Source: an uncultured Corynebacterium sp. (GTDB lineage: Bacteria; Actinomycetota; Actinomycetes; Mycobacteriales; Mycobacteriaceae). Taken from it: DNA of 57,887 nucleotides. The stretch is taken from NCBI RefSeq assembly GCF_946223165.1, contig NZ_CAMIBP010000014.1:1-57887 (forward strand). The letters are read 5' to 3'. Positions 17,768 to 26,227 of the stretch are shown piece by piece. The notes under the pieces are model-generated. The model did no database searches. It saw only the letters and a list, made by a program, of their open reading frames with translations, and was not told the origin of the DNA. Position 1 is the stretch's first letter; the number at the start of each line of letters is the position of its first letter. A program made the translations under genes and the position numbers.

Positions 17768-18208
17768 TTAGCTGACGGTGTGGACGATCATGACGTCGCA
17801 GTCCGACTGGCGGGCGACATCCGCCGGCACGGAGCCCAGCAAGCGGCCGGTCAGGGAGTTGATGCCACGGTTACCGACGATGAGCAGGTCAGCGTCGAAA
17901 TCGTTAACGATGTTCATGAGGGCCTGCACCGGGGTGCCCGGGCGGATGGCGGTCTCCACCTTGGTGGCACCGAACTGCTCCGCGTGAGCCTTGCCTGCCT
18001 CCAGGTTGGCGTTGGCCTTCTCATCACCCAGGATGGTGACGGAGTCCTGGCGCAAGGTCTTGGAGGCTTCTTCCTTGTTCTCGTAGTAGGCGCAACCGAT
18101 GACCAAGGTTGCGTCGAATGCGGCAGCAATCTTTGCTGCGCGCTCCACTGCAAGCAGGGAGGACTTGGATCCATCGGTACCAACAACAATGGTGCTGTAA
18201 TCGCTCAT
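17768..18208 (-). CDS. Universal stress protein (UspA family)
   Basis: A 146-residue single-domain Usp protein, probably a cytoplasmic dimer. It begins MSDYSTIVVGTDGSKSSLLA and carries the ATP-binding loop pattern VGNRG...GSV near residues 115-130, so nucleotide binding is likely. It lies 60 bases after a paralogous usp gene on the same strand; the two share the same architecture but only moderate identity. Family members help survival in stationary phase or stress; the trigger is not visible here. Confidence 0.93.
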   Translation of the reverse strand: MSDYSTIVVGTDGSKSSLLAVERAAKIAAAFDATLVIGCAYYENKEEASKTLRQDSVTILGDEKANANLEAGKAHAEQFGATKVETAIRPGTPVQALMNIVNDFDADLLIVGNRGINSLTGRLLGSVPADVARQSDCDVMIVHTVS

Positions 18209-18268
18209 GGCGGCCTTTCTTCAAAGGAAAAAATCAATCGCACCCCAGTGTAGACACGTTGAAGCCTT

Positions 18269-18712
18269 TTAGCGATCCTCAGAGGTGTTTGCCACAACAA
18301 CGTCAACATGTGCCTTGCGCGTAAGCTCCGTCGCGACGGAACCGAAGACACGATCCTGGATTGAATTGCGGCCCTTGTTACCCACCACCATGAGGTCAAC
18401 CTTGTAGTACTTGCCCACCTCAAGCATGGTCTCAACGGGATCGCCCGCCTTGGCGATAATCTGGACGTCACGCGCCCCCTCTTCGACCGCCACGTCCTGG
18501 GCGTGCTTGAGGAAGGTCTGCGACATATCTTCCGAAATCTGCGGGATCTCGGCATCCTCGCCCCTCGGGGCGCCGATGCCTTCGTGGCTTCCAAACGCGG
18601 ATACGACATACAGCTTGGCGCCATACGCCGCCGCCAAGGACGCGGCCGTACGGACTGCGCGCAACGAGGTATCAGAGCCGTCGGTGCCGACGGCGATGCT
18701 GTTGTATTTCAC
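18269..18712 (-). CDS. Universal stress protein (UspA family), second copy
   Basis: A 147-residue Usp paralogue starting MKYNSIAVGTDGSDTSLRAV, with the ATP loop VGNKG...FGSV. It is upstream of the other usp gene on the same strand, suggesting a two-gene unit closed by the hairpin at 17721-17752. Its central segment (SHEGIGAPRGEDAEIPQISE) is more acidic than that of its neighbour. Confidence 0.93.
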   Translation of the reverse strand: MKYNSIAVGTDGSDTSLRAVRTAASLAAAYGAKLYVVSAFGSHEGIGAPRGEDAEIPQISEDMSQTFLKHAQDVAVEEGARDVQIIAKAGDPVETMLEVGKYYKVDLMVVGNKGRNSIQDRVFGSVATELTRKAHVDVVVANTSEDR

Positions 18713-18890
18713 GGGAGACTCCTTGGAGAGTGAGGAGAATGGAATGACGTGAGGTCACGGTCTTGGGAACAGACGCGACCCGTGCGACAGGTCACATCGA
18801 CGGCCCCAGTATAGCGGGCGCAACAGCACACCCGCGGGCGTTTGCGAGGATGATTCGCATAAAGAGTTCACGCTCCCCCGCGCCAGTGCC

Positions 18891-21011
18891 CTAAATCCCT
18901 GCCTCCTTGAGACCCCGCAGCTCCTTTTTCAAGTCCAAGATCTCGTCACGCAGGCGGCCCGCCAGCTCAAACTTCAACTCACGCGCGGCGGCGGTCATCT
19001 GCGCGGTGAGATCGTCGATGAGTTTCTGGACCTCGCCGACCGCCATCGATGAGACATCATGCGTGTTAACAATCGACGACGGGTCCGCGCCGTCCGCCCC
19101 GCCCGCGCCGGCAGTGGCGGCATCGGCAGCATCTGCATTGTCGTAGACCTGATCCAGGATGTCCGCGATCTTCTTGCGCAGCGGCTGCGGATCGATGCCG
19201 TGCTCCTTGTTATAGGCAATCTGCTTCTCGCGGCGGCGTTCGGTCTCATCAATGGCCTGCGCCATGGAATCCGTCACCTTGTCGGCGTACATGATGACCT
19301 CGCCAGAGACGTTGCGGGCCGCGCGGCCGATGGTCTGAATGAGCGACGTCGTCGAGCGCAGGAAGCCCTCCTTGTCCGCATCCAGAATCGCCACGAGAGA
19401 GACCTCGGGCAGATCGAGGCCCTCGCGCAGCAGGTTGATGCCCACCAGAACATCGAATTCGCCGAGGCGGAGCTGGCGCAGCAGCTCCACGCGCTGCAAG
19501 GTGTCAATATCCGAGTGAAGGTAGCGCACCTTGATGCCATGCTCGAGCAGGTAGTCCGTGAGGTCCTCGGCCATACGCTTGGTCAGCGTGGTGACGAGAA
19601 CGCGCTCCTGCCGGGAGGTGCGCTGGCGAATCTCATCGATGAGGTCGTCGATCTGCCCCTGCGTCGGCTTCACCGTCACCTTCGGATCAATAAGGCCGGT
19701 CGGACGAATGACCTGCTCCACGAATTCGCCCCCAGACGCCGTGAGCTCGAAAGTGCCCGGGGTTGCCGACATGTAGACGGTCTGGCCCACGCGCTCCTCA
19801 AACTCATCAAACGTCAGCGGCCGGTTATCGGTGGCTGACGGCAGGCGGAAACCGAACTCCACGAGGTTGCGCTTGCGGGACATGTCTCCCTCGAACATGC
19901 CGCCGATCTGCGGCACCGTCACATGCGACTCGTCGATAATGGTCAGGAAGTCCTCCGGGAAATAGTCCAGCAACGTGGCTGGAGCCGAGCCCGCCGGGCG
20001 CCCGTCAATGTGGCGCGAGTAGTTCTCGATCCCGGAGCAGAAACCAACCTGCTCGATCATTTCCAGGTCGTATTCCGTGCGCATGCGCAGTCTCTGTGCC
20101 TCGAGAAGCTTGCCGCGGTTTTCGAAATCCGCGAGGCGCTCGGCCAGTTCTTCCTTGATGTCCTCGACTGCCTTGGCCATGCGCTCCGGCCCCGCGACGT
20201 AGTGGGTCGCCGGGAAGATGCGAACCTCATCAACGCGCTCAATTACGTCTCCGGTGAGCGGATGGATGTAATAGAGCTCCTCCACGTCATCACCGAAGAA
20301 CTCGATGCGCACGGCGCGTTCCTCATAGGCCGGGATAATGTCCACGGTATCGCCCTTGACGCGGAACGTGCCCCGGCTGAACCCAACATCGTTGCGCTCG
20401 TACTGAATGTCTACCAACAATCGGAGAAAGCGGTCACGCTCCACCTCCTCCCCGACGCCCAGGAGAACGGAGCGATCGAGGTAGGACTGCGGAGTGCCCA
20501 GGCCGTAGATACACGAGACCGACGAGACCACGACGACGTCGCGCCGCGAGAGCAACGATGACGTCGCGGAATGGCGCAGACGTTCCACATCCTCGTTGAT
20601 CGAGGAGTCCTTCTCGATGTAGGTATCGGTCTGCGCGATGTAGGCCTCGGGCTGGTAGTAGTCGTAGTACGACACGAAGTACTCGACAGCGTTGTTGGGC
20701 AGCAGCTGGCGCAGCTCGTTAGCTAGCTGCGCGGCCAGCGTCTTGTTGGGCGCCATCACCAGCGTGGGACGCTGCTGTTTTTCAATGAGCCACGCCGCAG
20801 TGGCTGACTTGCCGGTACCCGTCGCGCCCATGAGCACGACATCGCGCTCCCCGCGCCGCAGCCGCGCGTCCAGCTCAGCGATGGCGGCCGGCTGGTCGCC
20901 CGACGGTTCGAATTCAGACTCGACCTTGAACTCGCGGGCGCTGCGTTCGATGTCACCGACGGGGCGGTGTTCGGACTCAGGAAGAATGGGATGTTCAGCA
21001 GCAAAAGCCAT
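18891..21011 (-). CDS. uvrB: Excinuclease ABC subunit B
   Basis: The 706-residue helicase-like subunit of nucleotide excision repair that verifies damage and recruits UvrC. Walker A is GATGTGKSATAAW, the beta-hairpin region is YYDYYQPEAYIAQTDTYIEK, Walker B region IIDESHVTVPQIGGMF, and helicase motifs VQRVELLRQLRLGEFDVLVG, EVSLVAILDADKEGFLRS and QTIGRAARN are all present. The C-terminal UVR motif (QKLIDDLTAQMTAAARELKF) is intact. A Gly/Ala/Asp-rich linker precedes it. The N terminus has an extra 25 residues common in corynebacteria. Confidence 0.98.
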   Translation of the reverse strand: MAFAAEHPILPESEHRPVGDIERSAREFKVESEFEPSGDQPAAIAELDARLRRGERDVVLMGATGTGKSATAAWLIEKQQRPTLVMAPNKTLAAQLANELRQLLPNNAVEYFVSYYDYYQPEAYIAQTDTYIEKDSSINEDVERLRHSATSSLLSRRDVVVVSSVSCIYGLGTPQSYLDRSVLLGVGEEVERDRFLRLLVDIQYERNDVGFSRGTFRVKGDTVDIIPAYEERAVRIEFFGDDVEELYYIHPLTGDVIERVDEVRIFPATHYVAGPERMAKAVEDIKEELAERLADFENRGKLLEAQRLRMRTEYDLEMIEQVGFCSGIENYSRHIDGRPAGSAPATLLDYFPEDFLTIIDESHVTVPQIGGMFEGDMSRKRNLVEFGFRLPSATDNRPLTFDEFEERVGQTVYMSATPGTFELTASGGEFVEQVIRPTGLIDPKVTVKPTQGQIDDLIDEIRQRTSRQERVLVTTLTKRMAEDLTDYLLEHGIKVRYLHSDIDTLQRVELLRQLRLGEFDVLVGINLLREGLDLPEVSLVAILDADKEGFLRSTTSLIQTIGRAARNVSGEVIMYADKVTDSMAQAIDETERRREKQIAYNKEHGIDPQPLRKKIADILDQVYDNADAADAATAGAGGADGADPSSIVNTHDVSSMAVGEVQKLIDDLTAQMTAAARELKFELAGRLRDEILDLKKELRGLKEAGI

Positions 21012-21068
21012 GCGTCTCAGTCTAGCCCCGCGAGTGGACGAGGCGGGTTCAGGTCATCTCAGCCCGCA

Positions 21069-21431
21069 TTATGGCTGCGCGGCTCGGGCCGTGCGCACCC
21101 ACTGCTCGAGCTCACCGGTCTCCTCCCAGAGCGCCACCGCACCAGAGACCTCAGGCTGCAGCGCCTGGTTGATCTTCTTGCGCAACCAGGCTCGCGACTG
21201 CGGCGTATAAATACCGCTGAGCCGCTCCGGGGCAATCCCCTGCGGCAATTCGTCTGCGCGCAGCTTCGTCAATGCCCCGAGCGCGATGTACGTCTCCGCC
21301 TCGTCAACGTCGATGTAGTCATCAGTGCAGGACTTCTTGAACGCCTCGAAATCGAAGGTACCATCGCGCAGCGCGGCAAGTAACTCGGCCGCGGTGTGGT
21401 TATCAAACGGACCACTATTCCACGTACCCAT
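21069..21431 (-). CDS. DUF4259 domain protein
   Basis: A 120-residue cytoplasmic protein starting MGTWNSGPFDNHTAAELLAA, the signature of DUF4259 (MGTWG-x-PFDND-A). The rest is largely helical and acidic. The domain has no known activity. It lies 57 bases upstream of uvrB on the same strand. Confidence 0.85.
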   Translation of the reverse strand: MGTWNSGPFDNHTAAELLAALRDGTFDFEAFKKSCTDDYIDVDEAETYIALGALTKLRADELPQGIAPERLSGIYTPQSRAWLRKKINQALQPEVSGAVALWEETGELEQWVRTARAAQP

Positions 21432-21515
21432 GGGTTAGAAAGTTAGGCACCCAAAATGAACGGATAGAGGCTCCCACATGAACAAATGTCGCAAAAACCC
21501 TTAAACTTGTGTGTC

Positions 21516-22877
21516 ATGAAGAACTCCCGTCTCCTCTCTGTTGTCGCAGCCACTACCCTGCTTCCGGTCATTTCCGCATTTCAGACTCCACTTGCCAGCG
21601 CGTCGATGTGCACCGCGCAATCGAAGTCGACGGTCACGCCGTCCACCGCCGCCACGAACGATGACGCTCTGTCCAACTTCAAGGGCTCATCGCTCGGTGG
21701 CTTCAACCTCGGTTCGAGTTCGTCTGGCGGCAATTCCACGCCCACGCAGACCGGCGTAGCCAAGCAGCTCATCACCACCGCGGGACCGACGCACTCCCTG
21801 CAGTTCATTACTGGGCCCAAGTCCCCGGACCGCACCGACAAGGCTTGGGGCATTACCTCCACCGATCTGGGCGTCGCCTACGGCGACGGCTCCCACACCT
21901 ACTTTGCGTTCGGTGACACCGGCTCGTGCCGGACCGGGGACGACGGCTGGCGCTCCAACACCCTCGTGCGCACCTCGGACAAGAACTACGGCGACGGCAT
22001 CACCATTGACCAAGCCCTCACCCGTGACGGCTGGACGTCCTCCGGCACCGCCAAGCAGTTCATTCCGTCGCTCCAGGCAGGCAATGACGACTTCACTGAG
22101 GTCACCACTATCCCGACTGCTGGCATTGTCATCGATGGCGTGCACTACGTGGACTACATGTCCGTGAAGCACTGGGGTGACGCGGGACAGTGGGCCACCA
22201 ACTACGCCGCCACCATGCGCTCCACCGACGGCGGCGTGCACTGGGATGTTGTCACTGACTCGGTCCGCGTCAACAACGAGGCCTCAAAGAACTTCGACTA
22301 CATCATGCCGGGTAAGAAGGGCTACGCCACGGGCAACGAAAACCTGCAGATGTCCGCCTTCATTGAAAAGGACGGCTACGTCTACCGCTTCTCCACCCCC
22401 AACGGCCGCTTTGGTTCTGCGTACCTGTCTCGCGCGCCGAAGGACCAGTTCCCCGCCGAGGATGCCTTTAAGTACTGGGATGGCAGCTCGTGGTCGGATG
22501 ACGCAGCCGCGGTCTCCAACCCCAGCGCAGCCCTCTTCGGGGATCGCGTCTCCGAGCTGTCCGTGACCTACAACGAGTACCTGGGCAAATACATCGCCAT
22601 GTACCTCGTTGAGGGAACCGGACTCGTCGTGCGCACCGCAGACAGCCTCACCGGCCCGTGGTCCGATACCCGACTGCTCGTGAGTACCTCGACCGTTCCG
22701 GACCTCTACGGCGGATTCGTCGTCCCCAACCAGGATGATCAGAACCTCTACTACGTGCTCACCACGTGGTCCGAGTACAACGTCTACTTCATGCGCACGG
22801 ACCTCGACTTCGCGCTGGAGAACAACATCACGTCCGACAACATCGTGGGCGAAGAGGTTGTCGTTCCTGCGCAGTAG
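21516..22877 (+). CDS. Secreted DUF4185 protein, candidate endo-D-arabinanase (GH183-like)
   Basis: A 453-residue exported protein. The chosen ATG gives a clean signal peptide (MKNSRLLSVVAATTLLPVIS, ending near ASA), then a Ser/Gly-rich linker and a beta-propeller-like domain. DUF4185 landmarks include ITSTDLGVAYGDGSHTYFAFGDTG, an acidic pair in DDFTEVTTIPTAGIVIDG and repeated blade-like segments. From memory, DUF4185 enzymes of mycobacteria were shown to cleave D-arabinan of arabinogalactan and were placed in family GH183. By analogy it could remodel the host's own cell wall. Activity here is inferred; catalytic residues were not assigned. Confidence 0.75.
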   Translation: MKNSRLLSVVAATTLLPVISAFQTPLASASMCTAQSKSTVTPSTAATNDDALSNFKGSSLGGFNLGSSSSGGNSTPTQTGVAKQLITTAGPTHSLQFITGPKSPDRTDKAWGITSTDLGVAYGDGSHTYFAFGDTGSCRTGDDGWRSNTLVRTSDKNYGDGITIDQALTRDGWTSSGTAKQFIPSLQAGNDDFTEVTTIPTAGIVIDGVHYVDYMSVKHWGDAGQWATNYAATMRSTDGGVHWDVVTDSVRVNNEASKNFDYIMPGKKGYATGNENLQMSAFIEKDGYVYRFSTPNGRFGSAYLSRAPKDQFPAEDAFKYWDGSSWSDDAAAVSNPSAALFGDRVSELSVTYNEYLGKYIAMYLVEGTGLVVRTADSLTGPWSDTRLLVSTSTVPDLYGGFVVPNQDDQNLYYVLTTWSEYNVYFMRTDLDFALENNITSDNIVGEEVVVPAQ

Positions 22878-23011
22878 CCGCAGTAGCACTGCACGGTAGC
22901 GCTGCACAGGCGTCTTACCTAGCAGTCCCCCGCAGTACGCCCTGTTCCGCGCTCCATCTGACAGCGCTTCCAGCGCTTCGTTTCTACAGCCGAGCCGCAC
23001 TTCCGGCCAGC

Positions 23012-24595
23012 TTAGGTGGCGAAGCGCTGTACCTTTGCGTAGATCTCGGGCATACGCGCGTCCACGCGGCGCGAACAGATCATCAGTGCCAGTGCGTAGG
23101 CGCCTGCGGCGACGGCCACCGCCAGCGCGGCGCCGCCCAGCATCCCTACCGGGTTTCCCATGAACACGACGATGACGATAATGCCGGGAATCAACGGTAT
23201 CCAGCCCGCGAAGAACCCGATGAAGGCCGCTAGGAACGCGGCCCCAGACGCGCCGGAGCGGTCCAGCCACGGGTTGGTACCCGGGGGCGCAACCGGATAG
23301 GCATTAAAGGTGCTCAACAGCAGTCCGCACGTCGCCGAGGAGATGAACATTCCAAGGCCGACGATTCCGGCGCAGGAAGCGATGAGCCGATCCGGAGCCA
23401 CGGCCACCACGGTGAGAACGGTGACCAGCTGGATAATCACTGCAGGTGTCAGCATGGCCCAGTGGCGCGCGCGGAGGAAGACCCGCGGGCGTACCGGCGC
23501 CATCATCTTGAGCCAGTTTGACGGGCCGTCGTACCCAATATCGTTGCTGGCGATCAGTCCCCCGATAACGCCGAAGAAGGCGAGGACGCCGTACGCCATT
23601 TCGGGTAGTCCCCGCCACACCTGCCACAGCGCGAAGAGCCCGAGGACCGGAAGCATGACGAGGTTGACGATGAGGCGGGAATCACGGGAAAAATAGCGCA
23701 CGGAGCGAGTGAACTCCATGGCCGCAGGACCCCGCGCCGACCAACGCCCCAATTCCAAGCCGTGCACGCCGCTCGACTTCACTGCTTTGACGGCCGTGCC
23801 CGACAATACTGGAGCCTTGAATTGGCGCTCCAACAACCACGACCACAACACCCCGAGCCCGATGACGTAGGCGACCGCCAGCACAAGTTGAGCCGCCGCC
23901 TGCGCGATGTGACCGTCGCACAACGAGGTCCCCCACCCTGTCGCAGCACCGAACGGAGTCCATGCGGCGATGGCACCAATACGGCCCATGGGAACGCCCC
24001 CGGCCATATAGTTTTGGAGCGCGAGCACGCCGAATACGAGAACAACTCCGCCCAGCCCCATCGCCCCCTTGGCTTTGTCGCCCTGGAGACCAGCAAGCGT
24101 CGTCCCCACAAGAGCCACGCAGTCGCCCACTAGGAGCGTCGTGACGCAGGCCAGCACAACACCCACGGGGAATAACAGCGCCGCCGTGGCGTCAACGTTT
24201 CGAAGCTGGAGGGTACACGCGACGGCATAGATGGCGCTGATTCCCACGCACAGCAGGCCGCGGCTTGTCAGCACGAGAGTGGCGGCCGAGGCGCGTCGCA
24301 CGTCCTGGAAGAGCACGGGCAACGGGGCCAGCGAGCGTGGGGTCAGCTGATTCTCCCCCGCGGGCATGACCATCGCCAACACCGCGTAAGCGACCATCCC
24401 GAGGGCGATTCCCGCGGTGGCCGCGTGCGCGCTGCCCGTGCCGGAGCCTATGTCAGTGATGACCATAGTGCACACCGAGGTCAGTCCAATGCCGGCGTAG
24501 AGCACCAGGATCGTCACGATCGTGTACTGGGAGGGGTTGGCCTGAAAGCTCCGAGCCCACAGGGTACGGTGCAGCTGCAGTAGGGTCTTCGTCAT
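23012..24595 (-). CDS. ABC exporter permease, about 12 membrane segments
   Basis: A 527-residue integral membrane protein with many hydrophobic segments spread over the whole length (for example IVTILVLYAGIGLTSVCTMV and ALLGLFALWQ-like stretches), of the large ABC-2-like exporter type. It is 9 bases from the ATPase gene and on the same strand. The substrate is unknown. It ends with a basic cytoplasmic tail. Confidence 0.85.
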   Translation of the reverse strand: MTKTLLQLHRTLWARSFQANPSQYTIVTILVLYAGIGLTSVCTMVITDIGSGTGSAHAATAGIALGMVAYAVLAMVMPAGENQLTPRSLAPLPVLFQDVRRASAATLVLTSRGLLCVGISAIYAVACTLQLRNVDATAALLFPVGVVLACVTTLLVGDCVALVGTTLAGLQGDKAKGAMGLGGVVLVFGVLALQNYMAGGVPMGRIGAIAAWTPFGAATGWGTSLCDGHIAQAAAQLVLAVAYVIGLGVLWSWLLERQFKAPVLSGTAVKAVKSSGVHGLELGRWSARGPAAMEFTRSVRYFSRDSRLIVNLVMLPVLGLFALWQVWRGLPEMAYGVLAFFGVIGGLIASNDIGYDGPSNWLKMMAPVRPRVFLRARHWAMLTPAVIIQLVTVLTVVAVAPDRLIASCAGIVGLGMFISSATCGLLLSTFNAYPVAPPGTNPWLDRSGASGAAFLAAFIGFFAGWIPLIPGIIVIVVFMGNPVGMLGGAALAVAVAAGAYALALMICSRRVDARMPEIYAKVQRFAT

Positions 24596-24604
24596 GGCGT
24601 CCTC

Positions 24605-25432
24605 CTACTCTGCGTCCTGTCTTAGGGCCTGATCGCCGTGCGCGCGCAGCCAGCCAAACGACGCCGCGTCCAAGGTTCCGCCGCCCACGAGGTCGATGAA
24701 GACATCGTTGAGGCTGCGACCGTTCCGCACCTCATCGACGTGTCCCGCAGTCAGCACCTGGCCATCGACGATGATGGCGACGTGATCACACAGCCCCTCG
24801 ACGAGCGCCATGACGTGGGAGGACAAGATGACGGTTCCTCCGCGGTCGGCATATGCGCGCAGAAGCTGCTGGATGAGGCTTCCGGAGACCGGGTCCACGG
24901 CCTCGAGCGGCTCATCGAGCACGAGGACATCGGGGTCGTGCAGCAGCGCTCCGGCCAGAAGGATCTTCTTCGTCATGCCGGCGGAATAGTCCGCAATGTG
25001 CTTGTCCCCGGTATCAGCCAGGTCCAACGCCGCGAGAAGCTCTCCGGCGCGACGCAGCGACTCCTCCCGATCGAGGCTGTGCAGGGCACCTAAGTAGTGG
25101 AGATATTCCGCGCCCGAGAGCCGGTCAAACACGGGGGCGCCGTCCATGAGCAGGCCCACGGACCGCTTGGCGAGCAGGGGCTCGGCCCACACATCGTGAC
25201 CTGCAATAAAGCTCGAACCCGAGTCCGGGCGCAACAGCCCGCACGCCATGGTGAGCATTGTGGTCTTTCCTGCGCCGTTCGGCCCCACCACGCCATAAAT
25301 GGATCCGCGGGGGACGTCGAGGCTCAGGTCGCGGACCGCCGGCTTTTCCCCAAATGCCTTACTCAAGCCGCGAACGGCGAAGGCCTGGGTTCGAGGATCA
25401 GCAGCGAGCGTGGGCAAAAATGGCGCGGTCAT
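24605..25432 (-). CDS. ABC exporter ATP-binding protein
   Basis: A 275-residue ABC ATPase. Walker A is GPNGAGKTTMLTM, signature is YSAGMTKKILLAG, Walker B is DPDVLVLDEPLEAVDP, and the H-loop is in VILSSHVMALVEGL. It energises the 12-helix permease encoded just downstream. The chosen ATG (MTAPFLPTLAADPRT) has no Shine-Dalgarno; an upstream GTG would add four residues. A leaderless transcript is possible. Confidence 0.92.
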   Translation of the reverse strand: MTAPFLPTLAADPRTQAFAVRGLSKAFGEKPAVRDLSLDVPRGSIYGVVGPNGAGKTTMLTMACGLLRPDSGSSFIAGHDVWAEPLLAKRSVGLLMDGAPVFDRLSGAEYLHYLGALHSLDREESLRRAGELLAALDLADTGDKHIADYSAGMTKKILLAGALLHDPDVLVLDEPLEAVDPVSGSLIQQLLRAYADRGGTVILSSHVMALVEGLCDHVAIIVDGQVLTAGHVDEVRNGRSLNDVFIDLVGGGTLDAASFGWLRAHGDQALRQDAE

Positions 25433-25533
25433 AATTGACCACACTAATGCAAGCGGATTTCATGTGCAGCACCATCACCGCACCGTCATACTCGTCGTGC
25501 GCACGCGGTCGCCGCGTGTGTGGACCGAGGCGC

Positions 25534-26142
25534 CTAGCCGGTTGCCTCAGTTGCCTCGATGGCCCGGGCCACCTGCTCCACATGCGCCCACAGCTCGCCG
25601 ATGCCGCCGTTGTTGTCGATCACGTACGTTGCCGCGGCCAGGCGCTCCGCGTCGGAGATCTGCTGGGCGATGCGCCGTCGAGCATCATCCTCGTCGAGGC
25701 CACGCGAGCCGACGAGCCGGCGCACGCGCTCCTCCACCGCGACGTCGACGACGATAACCTCGTCCATATCCCGGTGCAGACCATTGTCGACAAGGAGCGG
25801 CATGTCGTACACGCACCAGCGCACGCCCGCGTCCCGGGCGGCCGCGAAGAGCTCCTGGGTGCGGGCGTGAATCCGCGGGTGCGTAATCGAGTTAAGCAGC
25901 GCCGTGTGCTCGTCATCGACGAAGGCGCGGCGGGCCAGCTCACCGCGGTCGAGCGCACCATCTGGCTGGAGAATGTCCTGCCCGAAGGCGTCCGCCAGCT
26001 CGGCCAAGGTCGGCTGCCCGGGCTCGACGATGTCCCGCGCGATCTGGTCCGCGTCCACGACGGTCCAACCGCGCTCCTGCAGCAAACGCGCGACTGTGGA
26101 CTTTCCGCTGCCGATGCCGCCGGTTAGGCCAATGAGCTTCAT
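25534..26142 (-). CDS. coaE: Dephospho-CoA kinase
   Basis: A 202-residue kinase for the last step of CoA synthesis, phosphorylating the 3'-OH of dephospho-CoA. The N-terminal P-loop is GLTGGIGSGKSTVARLL, followed by VVDADQIARDIVEPGQP and later IVVDVAVEERVRRLVGSRG (lid region). No extra C-terminal domain is present. The ATG at 26142 gives the family start MKLIGLTGG; one at 26151 would add three residues. Transcribed away from the PTS gene's 3' end on the same strand; its partner coaD is 14 kb away. Confidence 0.95.
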   Translation of the reverse strand: MKLIGLTGGIGSGKSTVARLLQERGWTVVDADQIARDIVEPGQPTLAELADAFGQDILQPDGALDRGELARRAFVDDEHTALLNSITHPRIHARTQELFAAARDAGVRWCVYDMPLLVDNGLHRDMDEVIVVDVAVEERVRRLVGSRGLDEDDARRRIAQQISDAERLAAATYVIDNNGGIGELWAHVEQVARAIEATEATG

Positions 26143-26227
26143 GGTGTCCATAGGGATACACAATAGCGAGAACGCCGCCCACCCGAGGCACAAGCTCGGG
26201 GGGGGCGGCGTGCGGCATCTGGTGCGA

